DNA from: Lonicera japonica
Taxonomy: Eukaryota; Streptophyta; Magnoliopsida; Dipsacales; Caprifoliaceae
Assembly (NCBI GenBank): GCA_021464415.1
Contig: CM038470.1
Span: forward strand, 35,086,099-35,150,098
Direction: 5' to 3'
Length of the DNA stretch: 64,000 nucleotides
Shown here piece by piece: positions 47,241-60,168 of this stretch. The notes beneath the pieces were generated by a model. The model had not been told where the DNA came from and ran no database searches. It worked only from the letters and a program-made list of their open reading frames with translations. The position numbers were made by a program, and so were the translations under genes. Within the stretch, counting starts at the first letter, position 1. Every line of letters begins with the position of its first letter.

Positions 47241-47611
47241 CCCATCTCTGTTTCTTCCTTTTTTTTTTCCTTTGAGTATGAAATGCTCTACCCCTAGATA
47301 TCTATGCATATTCCTTTTAAACGTACGCAGATATTTAAGTTAAAATGAAAAGAATTAAATATGAAGTAGTTAAATTGTAATGTGCTTTTTATTTAAACTA
47401 AAAAAGTAAACACGTGTTAGACGTTTTAAAATGGTATATTTACACACATACATAGATATTAATGATTGATGAAAATGATATATAAAGTGGTAATATATTA
47501 GAGTATCTCCAATGATATAATCAAAATAATAAGGATAACTAATTTTAACAATATTGCTAAATAAAAAAATAAAAATGTACCCCAATAATGCAATCAAATC
47601 TTAACAATCAC
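46520..47611. other. Intergenic, no gene seen; poly(C) tract
   Basis: A 28-base run of C at 47210-47237 is followed by CCC-rich sequence. Such a run is prone to slippage and sequencing error. No gene or bounded element. Confidence 0.55.
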
Positions 47612-47614
47612 TTA

Positions 47615-48745
47615 GGGGGTGTTTGTTTATCCATCTGAAATATGAAAACTAAGAGTTTTCAAATTTCAGTGGTATAAGGGTTGTTTGTTTGAAAAAAAAA
47701 TAAGTGCTGAGCCACTTAAATATGAAATTTTTGGTCCAAAACTTTAAGTGCCAAAATTCCCACTGAAATTTGAAAACTCAAACACATCTAATTGTGAAAT
47801 ACCTATTTTATCCTCATCCAAACCATCAAAATACACGATGCTTTCCTTCATTCTTGTCCCTTAACGATGCCCATCCTCAAACACAAAACCCCAGCCGCTT
47901 CTCCTTCTCCCACAGCCAAAAACAGTTCTCTTTAGTTTGGTTATTCATTCTATGAAGTCCCAAAAATAATCAGATTTGTATTGGTTCTTGCTCTTGGATT
48001 GTATTGTATTAAATCTAAATTCATTTGTTTTCAAGGAAACTGTTTCTTTAATTTAGGCTACAAACCCATTTACCACTAGGATACACCCATTGGCTCAAGA
48101 CATCCATTTTCTTTAATTTAGGCTCAAATTAGATTCTTTAGGAGAATATAAATAATATTCTATAGTTGAAATGTTGAATAATGAACTGAGTTGATTTAGG
48201 CTTTTGTGCCATTGCCAGGTGAGCATTCATGTCTTCTTTTAGAGTCTACAAAAACTAATAGTATGAGTTTGATACGGAAATAGTTACAAAAAACACCTTA
48301 GGATGTTGTTTGATTAATATATGATAATAAATGCATAATGTATGGCAATTAGGCAGTGAGAAAAATACACGAGCATTCAATATTTCAATGCAGCAGTTAA
48401 AAGGTGAAACAAAATACATGGATTTATGGAGTTTGTGATCGATTTTGTTTTGTTTTATTTTGTTGTTTTCTGACTTTGACTTTATGTAATTTTCTTTATG
48501 GATTTATGGAGTTTGTGAATTTAGTGCTCTTAAATTATATGATCTTTTTTTATTTTCATTTAGAATCATGTCATCCAAATAAATTAATAAGGGTAAAGTT
48601 TTCATATTAAAAAAAATTCAGTTTTTAGATGTACTATATTTAAACAAACAACTTTTTTTTAGATACAATTTTCAAAGGTAAACAAACAGCTTTTTCAGTT
48701 TCAGTTTTCAGTTTTCAGTTTTCAGATGTTTTATCAAACGCCACC
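47615..48745. mobile_element. Tourist/PIF-like non-autonomous element, 1131 bp, TSD TTA
   Basis: The left end GGGGGTGTTTGTTTATCC then ATCTGAAA, and the right end complemented GGTGGCGTTTGATAAAAC then ATCTGAAA, form a TIR of about 26 bp. TTA lies on both sides (47612-47614 and 48746-48748). The right end is preceded by four tandem TTTTCAG-type units (48696-48725). There is no transposase, and it is long for a MITE. Confidence 0.8.
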
Positions 48746-48748
48746 TTA

Positions 48749-51057
48749 GCCAAAAATCAAATTCAGCTCTTCAATAATCAAAACTAAAAACATTTTTTCA
48801 ATAGTTAAACTCAAACCTTACTAATTCTATTGGTTGAATAAACATTTTAGATTTGGATAATCGTTCACTTTCACTTTTCTTTTAAAATTTAATCTAATTA
48901 ATTTCTAACCAATCAAAATAATGTGCCCCACAATTTTGGTTATTAAAAATAATAATTATATCATTGTTAATTCTAACAACATGTTAAATAGATAATCAAA
49001 TACTCATTTGATTATCCAATTTTAAATATTCATTAAAGATACTCTTGGACGTTTTAAAATGGTTTGGTTATTATTCGAGGATTTGGTTTTTTCCAATTTT
49101 CTTTTATTTGGGGTGGGGTGCAAAAGATACAGGGAGTTCTTAAATAAATACACAAAATTGGTCTTCTTACCTCACTCATTTTTCAAAAAAATAAAAAATA
49201 AAAAAATCTTTCAATTCATCCCACTGGTGGTGTAAGTTTACTAAATGTTTTATAGGGACTTTAATTTTCATCATCGCTAAAACTAAAACATTAAAATTTT
49301 ATATAAACCCACAAAAATATTCTTCTCACCTAGTAAAAGAAAACTTACACTTCTCCCCATCATATTTTTTAACCAAAACATTCAGCCCACCCCCCATCTA
49401 TTTATACATGCCAATGACATACCACATCTTTTTTATATATTAAACAATAAAAGGGACCTTTTTTTTTCATTGCACATCCACTAAATTCATTACTAACTTG
49501 ACAAAGTTTTTTATTAATTCATGGTTCATTGACAATTGAAATATCCCCCTAAACTTTCAAATGTAACACTTATTCATATTTAAAAAAAGCATTTCACTTT
49601 TCGTATTTTACTAATCATCATAAAATAATGTAACATTTCTTATTTTACTAATCATTATAAAATAACACAAGTAAATTTGAGTGACATAACAGAAATAATA
49701 TAACTTATATTTTATAAATAAATATCAAATATATAAAATTCATAATTGTTCAATTTTTGCTATGAAAGTAGTTCACAAAAACAACTCTTAAATTTATTTT
49801 AGGTAAAAAAATTATAATCATCCTAATCATCAAACTTGTTTTACTGTATCGTATATATCATTAAGTAAAATTATATTCAGAGCATCTATCCATTAGATTT
49901 CAATCCTTAATTATGAATCAAATTAATACAATATAACTAATAATGTAATGATCAATTTGATAATCACTATTCAATTAACAAAAAGATGTTATCAATTGAA
50001 TAACAATTAAAACGTATTTTAAATCCATAAATCAAGAAATTATACTAGTAATTATTGTAAAAATAATTATAAGTTATATCTCAAGTATTGTTTCTCTTAA
50101 TTGGAGTAATCATATATACATATGTATGTATAAAGAGCCATGCAATTTTTATGTCATTAAAATAAAAAAGGGGAAACAAATATTAATTTTGATTGTACGT
50201 AGTTTATTTAACTTTTGCTACTAGGAATAACGCAAAATTGCTATATTAATTTTACAGATGGTAGAAGGTGGATTGTGAAGAAAATAAAATAAAAATAATA
50301 ATGGGGGTGAGTATTAAGATAAAATTAGGGTAAGCTTATATATTTTTATGGGAAACAAATAAAATACTAAGTGTGGTGAAAAAATAAATTAGTAGGTGCA
50401 TGTAAGATAACTCAAATATAATAGGCAACAGTTTTTTGTTAAGAGATGAATAAGGGTGAGAATAAAAGATTTTAGACTATTTTTCAAGTTCTATTAGACT
50501 TTAACTTTTACGGGGGTGAGAAGAATAATGATGTGAGTGTATTTAATACTCAAAATATATGTGGGGCATTCTTTGTCATCTCTAGTGTTTTAGTGCCAAC
50601 TTGTTGTTTTGCTTTAAATTATTAAAGTATCAATGTATCAATGATCTCTTGGTAAATAATATTGTTATTAGAAGTAGTTTTACACGGTAAATTTGATAAG
50701 GCCCAACAATAGCGCAAAAAATTACCATCATCTTCACTCTGTGGTCCCTACACCTTACACCTTTTTACCTTTTGTTTTGTAGTCAATTTTCAAAGTAAAA
50801 GGTAAATATATATGCATATATGTTGTTTTGATAGTTTGTTTATGTATAAAAGTAATTCCACTTTGCACTCCAAATGATGTACTAGCTTGTATTTTTATTT
50901 TTTAATTATATATATATTTTTTACTAAAATTTCATAATTGTATTTTCAATTATAATCTTTGTAATATCTATAGTTATAAATATAGTTCCATTTTGCATAT
51001 AAAACTATTATACTGATTATTTATTACTATATACTTGATATAATTATATACATTTAG
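48749..51057. other. Intergenic, no gene seen
   Basis: Very AT-rich, with no open frame or motif of a known family on either strand. Confidence 0.6.
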
Positions 51058-51972
51058 ATGGGTGGATTCAATTTAAATTGTATGGGATTTTTTTGAATTT
51101 TCAATGTCCGTGGATATTCAATTGAGACTTTAAAAGGTATGTCAAAATCTTATGGCATTCAATTAAGAGTTTAAAAAGTCTCTTATAATTTTGTGGTATT
51201 CAATTAAAATTAAAAATAGTCTTTTAAAATTTTATGGTATTCAAAACTCAATAAACTTTGAAAGATTTTATAAATTGATAGATTTGAGAGTATTTTTATG
51301 AATAACAAATCTACCAACAAAACTTCTCTTTAAGCGGATGATTTCACATGGATTTTTCTTTCATCTTTCTCCCAAATCCTATGTATTATTTCTACTTAGT
51401 CACTCAAATTTCTCCTTCTCCCAAATTCTATGTATTATTTCTTCTTCGTCTCTATAATCTATTTAAACCCATTCACTTTATTCACTCTATCTAAAACCTC
51501 TTTTTGTTTTTATATTGCTACTTTTAAAGTTTTAATTATCCAATTAATCATCTTCTTTTGAAACTATAGAGATGTTGCCCTCTTATTTTTTTTCTCCCTT
51601 TTTTTGAATTTTTTTAAACAGAAAATGAAAATTGAATATGAAAGGCAAAACAAACCAATATGCTACGTTTTTAGACTCAATCCGAAACCGTTTCCTGGGA
51701 ATTTATAATTTGTTTATTACTTTAATTAGTAATCAAAATTCTTTTATTATTCATCCTTTTATGTTTTTACTGTAATTATAAGAATCAATAAATTTATTAA
51801 AATTTATAGATACTAAAGAGTCCATTCTTTAAAATATTGTTAGACTCTGTATGGATCTACTAAAATCCGTTAGACTTTATATAGATTTAAAATAATCTAT
51901 GGATTTAGAAAATTCATGGATTTTAAAACGTTCATAAAAATATTTTAAAATTTGAATTGAATACACCTTCCT
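51058..51972. mobile_element. Inverted-repeat element with GGTG-ATTCAATT ends, about 915 bp
   Basis: The left end GGGTGGATTCAATTTAAATT and the right end, complemented, GGTGTATTCAATTCAAATTT match well. Inside the left part, TATGGTATTCAATTAAA-type units recur near 51105, 51155, 51205 and 51235. There is no coding frame and no TSD could be fixed. Confidence 0.5.
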
Positions 51973-52400
51973 TATATTTGTGTATTATTTTTGTAATTTT
52001 ATTTAAGTTAAATTTTTGATTAATTTTAATTTTATCTAGAAGTTTAAAAATTAATAATTTTTTTTTACCTAATTTTGTTTTAAACTTAGCCAACCCCTCT
52101 ATAAAATTCTAAATCTATCATTGCCACCTGTACTAAAAAAAAGGATGAGAACTATAGTAAGAACATCCACAATGACAAAATTAAGAGTACAGTATGATTA
52201 TATGATATAACATTGTTCCGTAGTATGACTATATGATAAAATTGAATTTGACTAATTTACATATCATACGCAAAACTGTTTGGCAGGAGGCCACGAGCCC
52301 TCCCATGCCAATCAAATAAGTGTGAATTGGCATGAGAGAGTTCCTTCTCTCCTACTTTTATTGTATCTCTCTACACTCTCTTAAAATACTACATAATATT

Positions 52401-52438
<38 letters not shown>

Positions 52439-52554
52439 ATCATAATACTATTTTTACTCTCAAATTAATATAATAAATATATCTTACCTATCACATGACA
52501 AAATTTCTCATCATAGATGCTCTAAATAACTTAGTTGAATTTAAATATACCGTA
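51973..52554. other. Intergenic; (CT)n tract
   Basis: A CT dinucleotide run lies at about 52403-52436. Nothing else is recognised. Confidence 0.55.
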
Positions 52555-53215
52555 TCTTTTTATTAGAAATTGGGATATTGAAAAATATGGTTTGTATGAA
52601 AAAATTTATACAAAAGAACCAAGGAATAATATTTTTGTAAATTAAGGGCCTATATTTGACCAAATTCCAAAAGAAATGAAAAGTTAACTTTGCATTTTTT
52701 CAATTGTATTTTTTAATGGAATCGAGCAAAATTAAGTTTGTACCTTCATGTTTTTTTTAGCATATTATTACAAATAAGTGTTTAATTAAAAATATTTAGA
52801 ATAATTTTAACAAATTACATATTCAAAACCTATTTATTAATAAAATGCACATAATAATTTTTTCAAACTTATGCAAACCTTATTTTCTAAAACATTACTA
52901 TGTATTTGTGTTCATTAGACTTTATTTTAAAATTTTATGAATGAAACATAAGAATAAACTTATTAAAAAATATATAACACATCATGCAAAACAAATTTGC
53001 ATTAATTTTTTTTGATTGCATAATTAAGTTTGCACAAAATACAATTTTATGCAAAGTTAGGTTTTCACTCAGTCAAAACTTTTATTTAAAAACATAATTC
53101 ATAAACAAGCCATTTTTTAGAATGATAATGATATTTAGACACTTATTTCTAAAAAATATTATTCGTTAGTTTTTTTACGAAAATTATTATCACACAAGAA
53201 CTTTTATCTCATTTC
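52555..53215 (-). repeat. Dispersed repeat, copy 2 (inverted relative to 17920-18640)
   Basis: Read on the minus strand, it parallels the copy at 17920-18640 from GATAAT...CTAACGAATAATATT to CAATATCCCAATTTCT. It includes GTGCAAACTTAATTATGCA and GCAAATTTGTTTTGCATGA. The two copies differ by scattered substitutions and short gaps. Confidence 0.7.
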
Positions 53216-54281
53216 TAAGATATTTTATTCTACCATTTTATGCAATCTCATACTTTCATCGAGTAAACTTATTCTACTCATACTACACTAAATTACCATT
53301 GTGGATGTTGTTTAAAAACATGAGTAGGAAGGGTGTTGTCAGAAATTCGAAAACCGAACTAATGAACAAATCGAACTGATCCGTTGCGATCCGAAATTTT
53401 CTGAACCGAACAAAAAACCAAAACTGAAACCAAAATCGATTGATTCGGGTTCGGGTTACCCGAAGTGGACCAAATTCACCGAAACCATAACCAGCAGCTG
53501 AGTAGTTAGAGATAAGTAACATATTTAACACGTGGTATGAGTTATATGTGAATCTAACTGTGGAGTTTTTGAATCTTAACTTGTGTATTTTTTTCCTTCT
53601 TTTTTTTCCTTGTAGTTTTTTCTTAGCTTTTGGATGTGTACTAATAATATATTATAATTTTTCATTTTTTTTGAAGTTCCATGTTTTTATTGTTTGCACG
53701 ATTATGATACATTTTGTAAAATTCAAAGGACTTGTAACATCATTCATTCATGAATTATACTGATTATATTGTTTGATTTCTCTGCTTCCTAATTATACAA
53801 ATATATATACATATATAAAGGCTTCCGCTCTTTACTTAATTATATGAGAGGAATGTCTTAATTTTATTAAAAAATTCAACTAGAAGTGAATATATCTAAT
53901 CCTACATACGTGTAATGTTTCCGATCTTTATTATGATTTCTCATATGTAATTTTGAGTTTGATACGTGAACTGGTTATATTGATTGATGTATATATATAT
54001 ATATATATATAATATGACAATTGTACTAGCGCTATATTGTGATAAAAAACCTCCTCAATGTCAAAGTCAACCCGTGAATCCTAGTGATGTAGTTTTTAAC
54101 TAAAGTTTTAATAAAATATTTTTTTTTTGAATAAGATCGAATCGGATTAAAATTGGATAATTTGAGAAAAGATTAAATTCTACATATATAAAAATCAAAA
54201 CTAAAATAAATCGAAACTGAATTATAAAATTTAAAGAGAATTTAGGGTACTCCAATCTTTAGCTCGACAACCGAGAACACC
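53216..54281. other. Intergenic; CCGAAC-rich stretch
   Basis: At 53345-53480, repeated CCGAAC/GAACCGAA words suggest a degenerate repeat end. A TA dinucleotide run lies at about 53989-54011. There is no gene. Confidence 0.5.
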
Positions 54282-54460
54282 CAAGACCATCTGCAGTGCG
54301 GTTGTTAAAATTGTAATTTTACCTTTTTTTAACGTACAGCGCAAATAGTAATTGGTAAAATGGGATGCTAAAATGGTATAGAAATGGTAAAATTGGGTGG
54401 CGACAAACATTTCTGACCCGCGATGGAGAGAATGTTGTGAGCAACTGACACACACACGCG

Positions 54461-54521
54461 CGATGTTCTGTACATCGTGTGATGTCCAGTCATCATCACA
54501 CGATGTACATTCCATCGTGTG
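54461..54521. repeat. Subterminal palindromes, ORF1 end of copy B
   Basis: CACACGATG (54497-54505) and CATCGTGTG (54513-54521) are perfect 9-bp inverted arms around seven bases. A neighbouring pair is CGATGT (54461-54466) and ACATCG (54472-54477). Copy A has the same cluster at 16060-16160. Confidence 0.75.
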
Positions 54522-54734
54522 AGGGTGAGGGCCAATTTTGAATTTCAAAAACAATGCCGTTACCTTTTAACGGATATTTCAACTTTTACAAACTATAAAT
54601 ACCCCCCAATATTTTCAATCTTCCACATATTCAACTATAAATAATTTGGTTGTTTTTATTTACTCTTCTTTTCTCATTGAATTGCACCTGCAATTTCTAT
54701 TTTATACGTATACAAGTTTTATTTCCTTTTAATT

Positions 54735-55755
54735 ATGTATAAAAATCGAGGAGCAAATATCCAAGTTTTTGAAGATGAAGCTTTATGTCGTGCTTATCTT
54801 ACTGTAAGCGTTGATCCAATTCAAGGTACTAATCAATCTTTGGATAGCTTGTGGCAAGTTATTACTGTCAAATACCATGAGCAACCCGAAGTTTTACATC
54901 GAAGAACACAATCCTCTCTTCAATCGCGATTTTCCGTTATTACTAAAGCTATTGGAGTATATATTTCAAAATTATCGCACGCAATGAATAATGATGGCAG
55001 CGGAACCAACGAAATGGATTGGGTAATTTTATATTTTATGTTTTATATATTAATTGATATTTATAATTTATCTTTAATATATATATTTTTTTAATTTTTA
55101 TATCGTTCTAGTCATTATTTTTTTTGAAATTTATTTAACACAGGCCAGGGAAGCTCAAAGAGCATACCATTTAGAAAATGGTAAAGCTTTTAATTTCGAT
55201 CATTGTTATCAAATTTTGAAAGAGCACCAAAAATTTAGTTTGAAAACAACATCTTCAAACAGTCAACACTCCCGCTATAGTCCATCTGAAGATAGCATTG
55301 GTTCTTCGATTAACATAGGAGACGATTCTTCACCGATTACCATTGAAGGCCCTGATGCAAACCGACCAATAGGAAGAAATGCAGCAAAGTTAGACAAAAA
55401 AAGAAAGGAAAAAGCTAAATTATTAGCTTCTGAAAGGGCCGAATTAGAGAGATCCGAAGCATTTAATAAAATGTAAGAAGAAAAGGTTGCATTGAATGCA
55501 AAAGCTAATGAAGAAATGCGTCTTCATATGTCTCGTTTAGAAAATTTTCGAGAAGAAGAAAGACAAAGAAATATCCGTAAGGAGGCAAGACGAAACAGAG
55601 AAGTAGAACTAGCTGAAGAAAATGCCTTAATGTCAATGGATTTAACGCATATGAGTGACCAACAACGGGAGTTGTACAATTACCGTCTTCAAGAATTCCT
55701 AAATCGAAGACGCCAACAATCAGAGCAAAACTATCCGGGCAATCAATACTTCTGA
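54735..55755 (+). pseudogene. Harbinger ORF1 (Myb/SANT-like DNA-binding protein) of copy B, one in-frame stop
   Basis: Exon 1 is 54735-55022 and exon 2 is 55144-55755, with GT and CAG at the intron borders, giving 300 codons. Residues 1-96 have the trihelix/SANT pattern of PIF ORF1 (LCRAYLTVSVDPIQGTNQS, LWQVITVKYHE). The second half holds RPIGRNAAKLDKKRK and a long charged coiled coil ending in LQEFLNRRR. A TAA at codon 207 (55474-55476) is the only break; the matching position in copy A is intact. In this superfamily ORF1 binds the element ends and assists the transposase. Confidence 0.87.
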
Positions 55756-56028
55756 GTTGTATTTTTAATAAATTAATTTTATGGTTTTATGGATGTTATC
55801 TTAATATTTTTAAATTTTCGAATGTGGTTGTAATTTATGCTTGTAATGCACTTTTATTTTAAGGTAATATGCTTGTTATATGCAATGATTATTTATTTTA
55901 TTTTTGGTTTGCATTGTTGTTTTAAAAGATAACGAATTCCATTTCGTACATAACAAAACACCATACATAATACATTATTCTTAAAACATAATTATATTGA
56001 TCCCAACATTATATAAAATTATACATAA

Positions 56029-57030
56029 TTATGAGTTATCTTGTGTGGCTGAAAATACTTTCCATTTCTCTGAATTAGGCCTTTTCATACTTTTGACAAT
56101 AGTGGCGTAGCTCGGGTATATACCGTTAGCCAAATAATATCCCATACTATACACATTGCCATTTATTTCATAGTTGACGGGTGGAGATCTACCATGTAAT
56201 AGATCTTCAAAAACATTTGATCTCGCCAAAACGTTAAGATCGTTATTCGCACCTGGCATACCAAAATATGAATTCCATATGCAAGTGTCGTATGAGGCAA
56301 CAACTTCTAATATTATTGTTGGCGTGTGCTTATGACCACGATATGATCCTTGCCACGCAACTGGGCAATTCTTCCACGTCCAATGCATGCAATCAATACT
56401 TCCAAGCATCCCAGGAAATCCACGAGCTGAATTTTCAGTTGAAAGACGCTGTACATCTGTTGTTGTAGGCACTCTCAGGTACTCACTGCCAAATACATTA
56501 ATAATAGCATTACAAAAACGTTTTAATGATGCTATCGAAGTCGACTCACCTATTGCAAGATATTCTCCCCATATATCGGCGCATGCCCCATAACACATAT
56601 GTCGAAGTGCTGCAATAAGTTTTTGGTGGGGGGATAAACCGAGACGGCCTAAACCATCAGGTTTTTGAACGAAATAGTAATCGTAGTTCGACACGGCTTC
56701 AAGAATGCGGTTGAAGAGTGGCCGTCGCATTCGAAATCTGCGTCGAAAATCTGTTTCAGGATAAACAGGATTTTCAGCAAAATACTCTTTCCAAAGCCTT
56801 GAATGAGCAGCCTGTCTTTCTCGATATTTATATATTTTTATTGATACTTCAGTCATTTCCAAAGTATTAATATTAGATATAGCATTTTGCCTCCTCATTT
56901 CATTATATGCGTGTGCTTCATCATCATCATCATCATCTTCATTTAACTTTGCCATTTGTTGAGATAACAAAATGATTTCTTCATCTACTGTATTTTGCCC
57001 ATAAAAATCTCTTGAACTTGAAGTAGACAT
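56029..57030 (-). CDS. PIF/Harbinger (HARBI1-like) DDE transposase of copy B, C-terminally truncated
   Basis: An uninterrupted 333-residue frame begins MSTSSSRDFYGQNTV. The acidic run EDDDDDDE is at 31-38 and the helix-rich DNA-binding region at about 60-180. The DDE_Tnp_4 domain follows, with the first Asp in GSIDCMHW (D213) and the second in GANNDLNVL (D264). The frame ends abruptly after KVFSATQ. In copy A the protein continues with KKDVERAFGILQA, which holds the third catalytic residue (Glu), and about 70 more residues. The missing part corresponds to a genomic deletion, so the product should lack nuclease activity, although it might still bind ends. The full-length family size is about 400 residues. 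Confidence 0.9.
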   Translation of the reverse strand: MSTSSSRDFYGQNTVDEEIILLSQQMAKLNEDDDDDDEAHAYNEMRRQNAISNINTLEMTEVSIKIYKYRERQAAHSRLWKEYFAENPVYPETDFRRRFRMRRPLFNRILEAVSNYDYYFVQKPDGLGRLGLSPHQKLIAALRHMCYGACADIWGEYLAIGESTSIASLKRFCNAIINVFGSEYLRVPTTTDVQRLSTENSARGFPGMLGSIDCMHWTWKNCPVAWQGSYRGHKHTPTIILEVVASYDTCIWNSYFGMPGANNDLNVLARSNVFEDLLHGRSPPVNYEINGNVYSMGYYLANGIYPSYATIVKSMKRPNSEKWKVFSATQDNS

Positions 57031-57423
57031 ACTTTATTTTTAATAAAATTTATAAGCAAGTAATGGTATTTGAAAAGATAAACGGAGAAATTGTGTTGTA
57101 GAATAACATTTGATATAATTGTATGATTTATAGAAGATGGTCTATACAATTCATTGTAGGTGGCGTGGACAAGAGAAATCAATAAAATTTTTTTGCCAGA
57201 CTGACATTATTCGTTTCTTCATTTTTACGCAAAAGAAAAATTATCAGAAGAGTAATTTATTTCAAAAGTACAGCTTCATCACGCAAAAGATAAAGGATAT
57301 TTTAGCCTGACAGTATTAAAATCTTTCCATATATTTCAGCCTGACAGTATTCAAATCTTCACCACGCGGGTTGACAGCTTTTCCAATTGAGTAGCTGTCT
57401 GAACGGAAATGGACAAAAGCAAT

Positions 57424-57424
<1 letters not shown>

Positions 57425-57455
<31 letters not shown>

Positions 57456-57812
57456 TGTTTTAGACCCTGGAATTTTTAATAGTTTATATTTTGACCCCTT
57501 TCATTTTCTGATTCAGTGGAACCAAAGTTATAAAAATGATATGTACTTGATACATTATTCTTATATATACATACTATATATATATATATATATGTACTTG
57601 ATATTATATATATATATACTATATATATATATGTACTTGATACATTATTCTTATATATACATACTATATATATATACATATATTCTTATATATATATATA
57701 TATATATATATTTGTATGATACATTATTCTTATATATACATACTAAAATAATATATATATACTTGATACTTATATATCATTCTTATATATACATACATAT
57801 ATATATATATAT

Positions 57813-57850
<38 letters not shown>

Positions 57851-57860
57851 CTTGATATTA
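57425..57860. repeat. AT-rich microsatellite cluster
   Basis: Runs of (AT)n alternate with TGTACTTGATA and CATTATTCTTATATATACATACT units. The apparent reading frames here (tyrosine/isoleucine repeats) are composition artefacts. It lies in the spacer upstream of the copy B transposase. Copy A has a smaller version at 10680-10860. Confidence 0.8.
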
Positions 57861-58092
57861 TTTAATAGTTTTATACATACTAAATTTTTAATAGTTTATG
57901 TTTTCCTCTCTGTTAATTTATTTAATTTTTTTTAAAATATACTATATATAAACGATATGTACATAATTAAAACAGTGTGCACAATTAACTTGCAATATTT
58001 GACATAATACATAAATTGTTTGAACAATATTTAAACAACTTACAACACTAAATAGAAAAATTACAATGACATGCTTAAATAACATAATATAA

Positions 58093-60168
58093 CTAATTAT
58101 CATCAAGGCCAGGCCATTGTGAATATGATTGGGAGTTCTCCTCGCGCAACCGTTCTATCTCGGCGTCTTTTTCCCTTATTTGACGATCTTTTTCCTTCAA
58201 TTGTTGTGCCATTTCACTTGAATGTATGAATAATTTATGTTTTAATTCATTTGCACAATTCATTGCGTCTATGTAAAGATTTCGCCATATACCACGCGAC
58301 TGCGTCATAGCTGGTGGGGCCTCAATTGAAGGTTTATCTCGTGGCAAAGATAGTTGAATTGTTTCACAATTTGAAGTACAAATGATATAACTCCAATCAG
58401 GACCGACCGGTTGTGACGAGGAAGAACCACCTTGACTGTTATAAACCCCTCCTACCACCTTTTGTGGCGTACATGGCATTTCAACATCATGGCCTACCAA
58501 TGCCGCATATCCAACAACGTCAATATTAACCCCTTTACCGATTGGTGGTAATGAAGGTCCGCCAGAAACATATTTCCAATATTCTTCATAAAGTTCTTTC
58601 GTCGCTTCAGAAAGGAACATAATACATGGATCCCAACCATATTGAGCATAATGATTAAAAACATCTCGAGGGATCTTTGTCATCTTAACCGGAGGATCGT
58701 TAGGAATCGCAATTCCTCCAAAAATTTGCCGGTAGCACCGTTCGCCCAAATACCATTGTCCTTGGATTTGGGGATCGAGTAACAAATACCTGCATCGTGA
58801 AAGGTGTAATGAAATTTGTTGTATCGAAAATTGCATTGCCAAATCATTTGTGTAGGGTTGCCAAATAATAGATTGCATTGAACGCATCTCCAATTGTTGG
58901 TACGCAATATTGAGATTGAACCTGACTGAATTTTTCGCAGTCTCTACATTTTTCAAACTCCATCGATGAATTCTAGGCCAAAGTAGAGGTGCTCCGGTTA
59001 TAAACCGCGAACATTGAGTTGCCATGTACTCATAGAAAAAGAACTGCATTGTATTAAAAAAATTATTACAATACGTAAATACAAATAGAAATAGAGTTTT
59101 AAAAAAATGAGTGGCACAAGTCCTATTTAAAACGAAATCTGTACCTCAATTGGCTGCCAAAAGAAATTTAAGCTTTTAATTAACCTTCGAGATGCAACAT
59201 CAAGACCTGAATACATTCTGGCCAAAATAGCTGATCCCCAGTCGTAGCGGCTAATATTTTTGATATCAACGACATAGTTTGCCCAAAATATTGGGCAACT
59301 ACTATTACCGTTGGGAAAACAAACATACCCTAAAATATAAAATATGAATAATCTAGCTACACCATTTGCCCCAATAGCTTCTACTATATCGTCACTTCTA
59401 AGATATGCGGCGATAAAAGAACCGTTTACTACTCCGAAATCTATTTCATCTAAAAAATATGGGAAATAAGTAGCTAGTATCCCGTTTTCAGCCGTCAATG
59501 TCGAATCCTCATTTACTTGAGGAAGCGGTAATTTGTCACCCCCAATGGGAATTCCTATTAAAATGGAAATTACAATATATTTAATTAAATTTATTATATA
59601 ATATATAAATAGAACTAATATATTTTTTTAACATAGTAAATATGTGTTGTATGTATACAAAGTTAATATGTGTACCTGTTAACATGGTGAAATCAAGTGG
59701 TGTGAAACCTAACTCACACGTAGGCAGGTGAAATGTATGGGTGGTGTCCCACCAACGTCGACAGCACGCTTCAACTACAGTACGATCGAAATTTGGCATT
59801 TGTCGTTTAAATAAATTACACAAGCCAGAATTATCAAGCAACATTTCTACATCTGGATCTCGTGATAGCCTTTTATATATTCCACTTGCCTAGTGCCAGG
59901 TTGACCTTATGTAGAATAAACTACCTTCAGCTGTTCTCTTCATTCTCGAAATATGTTTTCCATTATCAACAACCCTTATATAATTAGCAAAGGGAGAAGA
60001 TGAACTTGATGGCTGGGTAGTAGGAGTTTCATTATTATCAACTTGAGTACGACGTTCGGTTGATCTCCGTCTTGCAGAACTAGGCCTAGCAGTAGATGTA
60101 CCATACCCACCTTCATCGGAAGGACTTGAGATACTAGTTCTCCCAAAAAATCTTTGAATTTTTTTCAT
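58093..60168 (-). CDS. Plant mobile domain (PMD) protein carried by Harbinger copy B, near-intact (one stop)
   Basis: Three exons, 60168-59676, 59554-59145 and 59043-58093, have GT...AG introns of 121 and 101 bp and keep frame throughout (618 codons). The one break is a TAG at codon 93. The N-terminal 90 residues are low-complexity and Ser/Arg-rich. The PMD follows: THTFHLPTCELGFTPLDFTM spanning exon 1, RLFIFYILGYVCFPNG and ISRYDWGSAILARMY in exon 2, then FFWQPIE joined by splicing to FFFYEYMATQ. These are the characteristic blocks of the PMD/aminotransferase-like domain. A linker with GGPSLPPIG comes next, and an EKDRQIREKDAEIERLREEN coiled coil ends the protein. Host PMD proteins (MAIN, MAIL1) act in the nucleus in genome maintenance and silencing. 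The role here is unknown. An ATG at 59844 downstream of the stop would give a protein starting just before the PMD. Confidence 0.82.

Noticed and set aside
57476..57855. Tyrosine/isoleucine-rich frames on both strands
   Set aside because: Pure AT microsatellite, open in several frames with no conservation in copy A.
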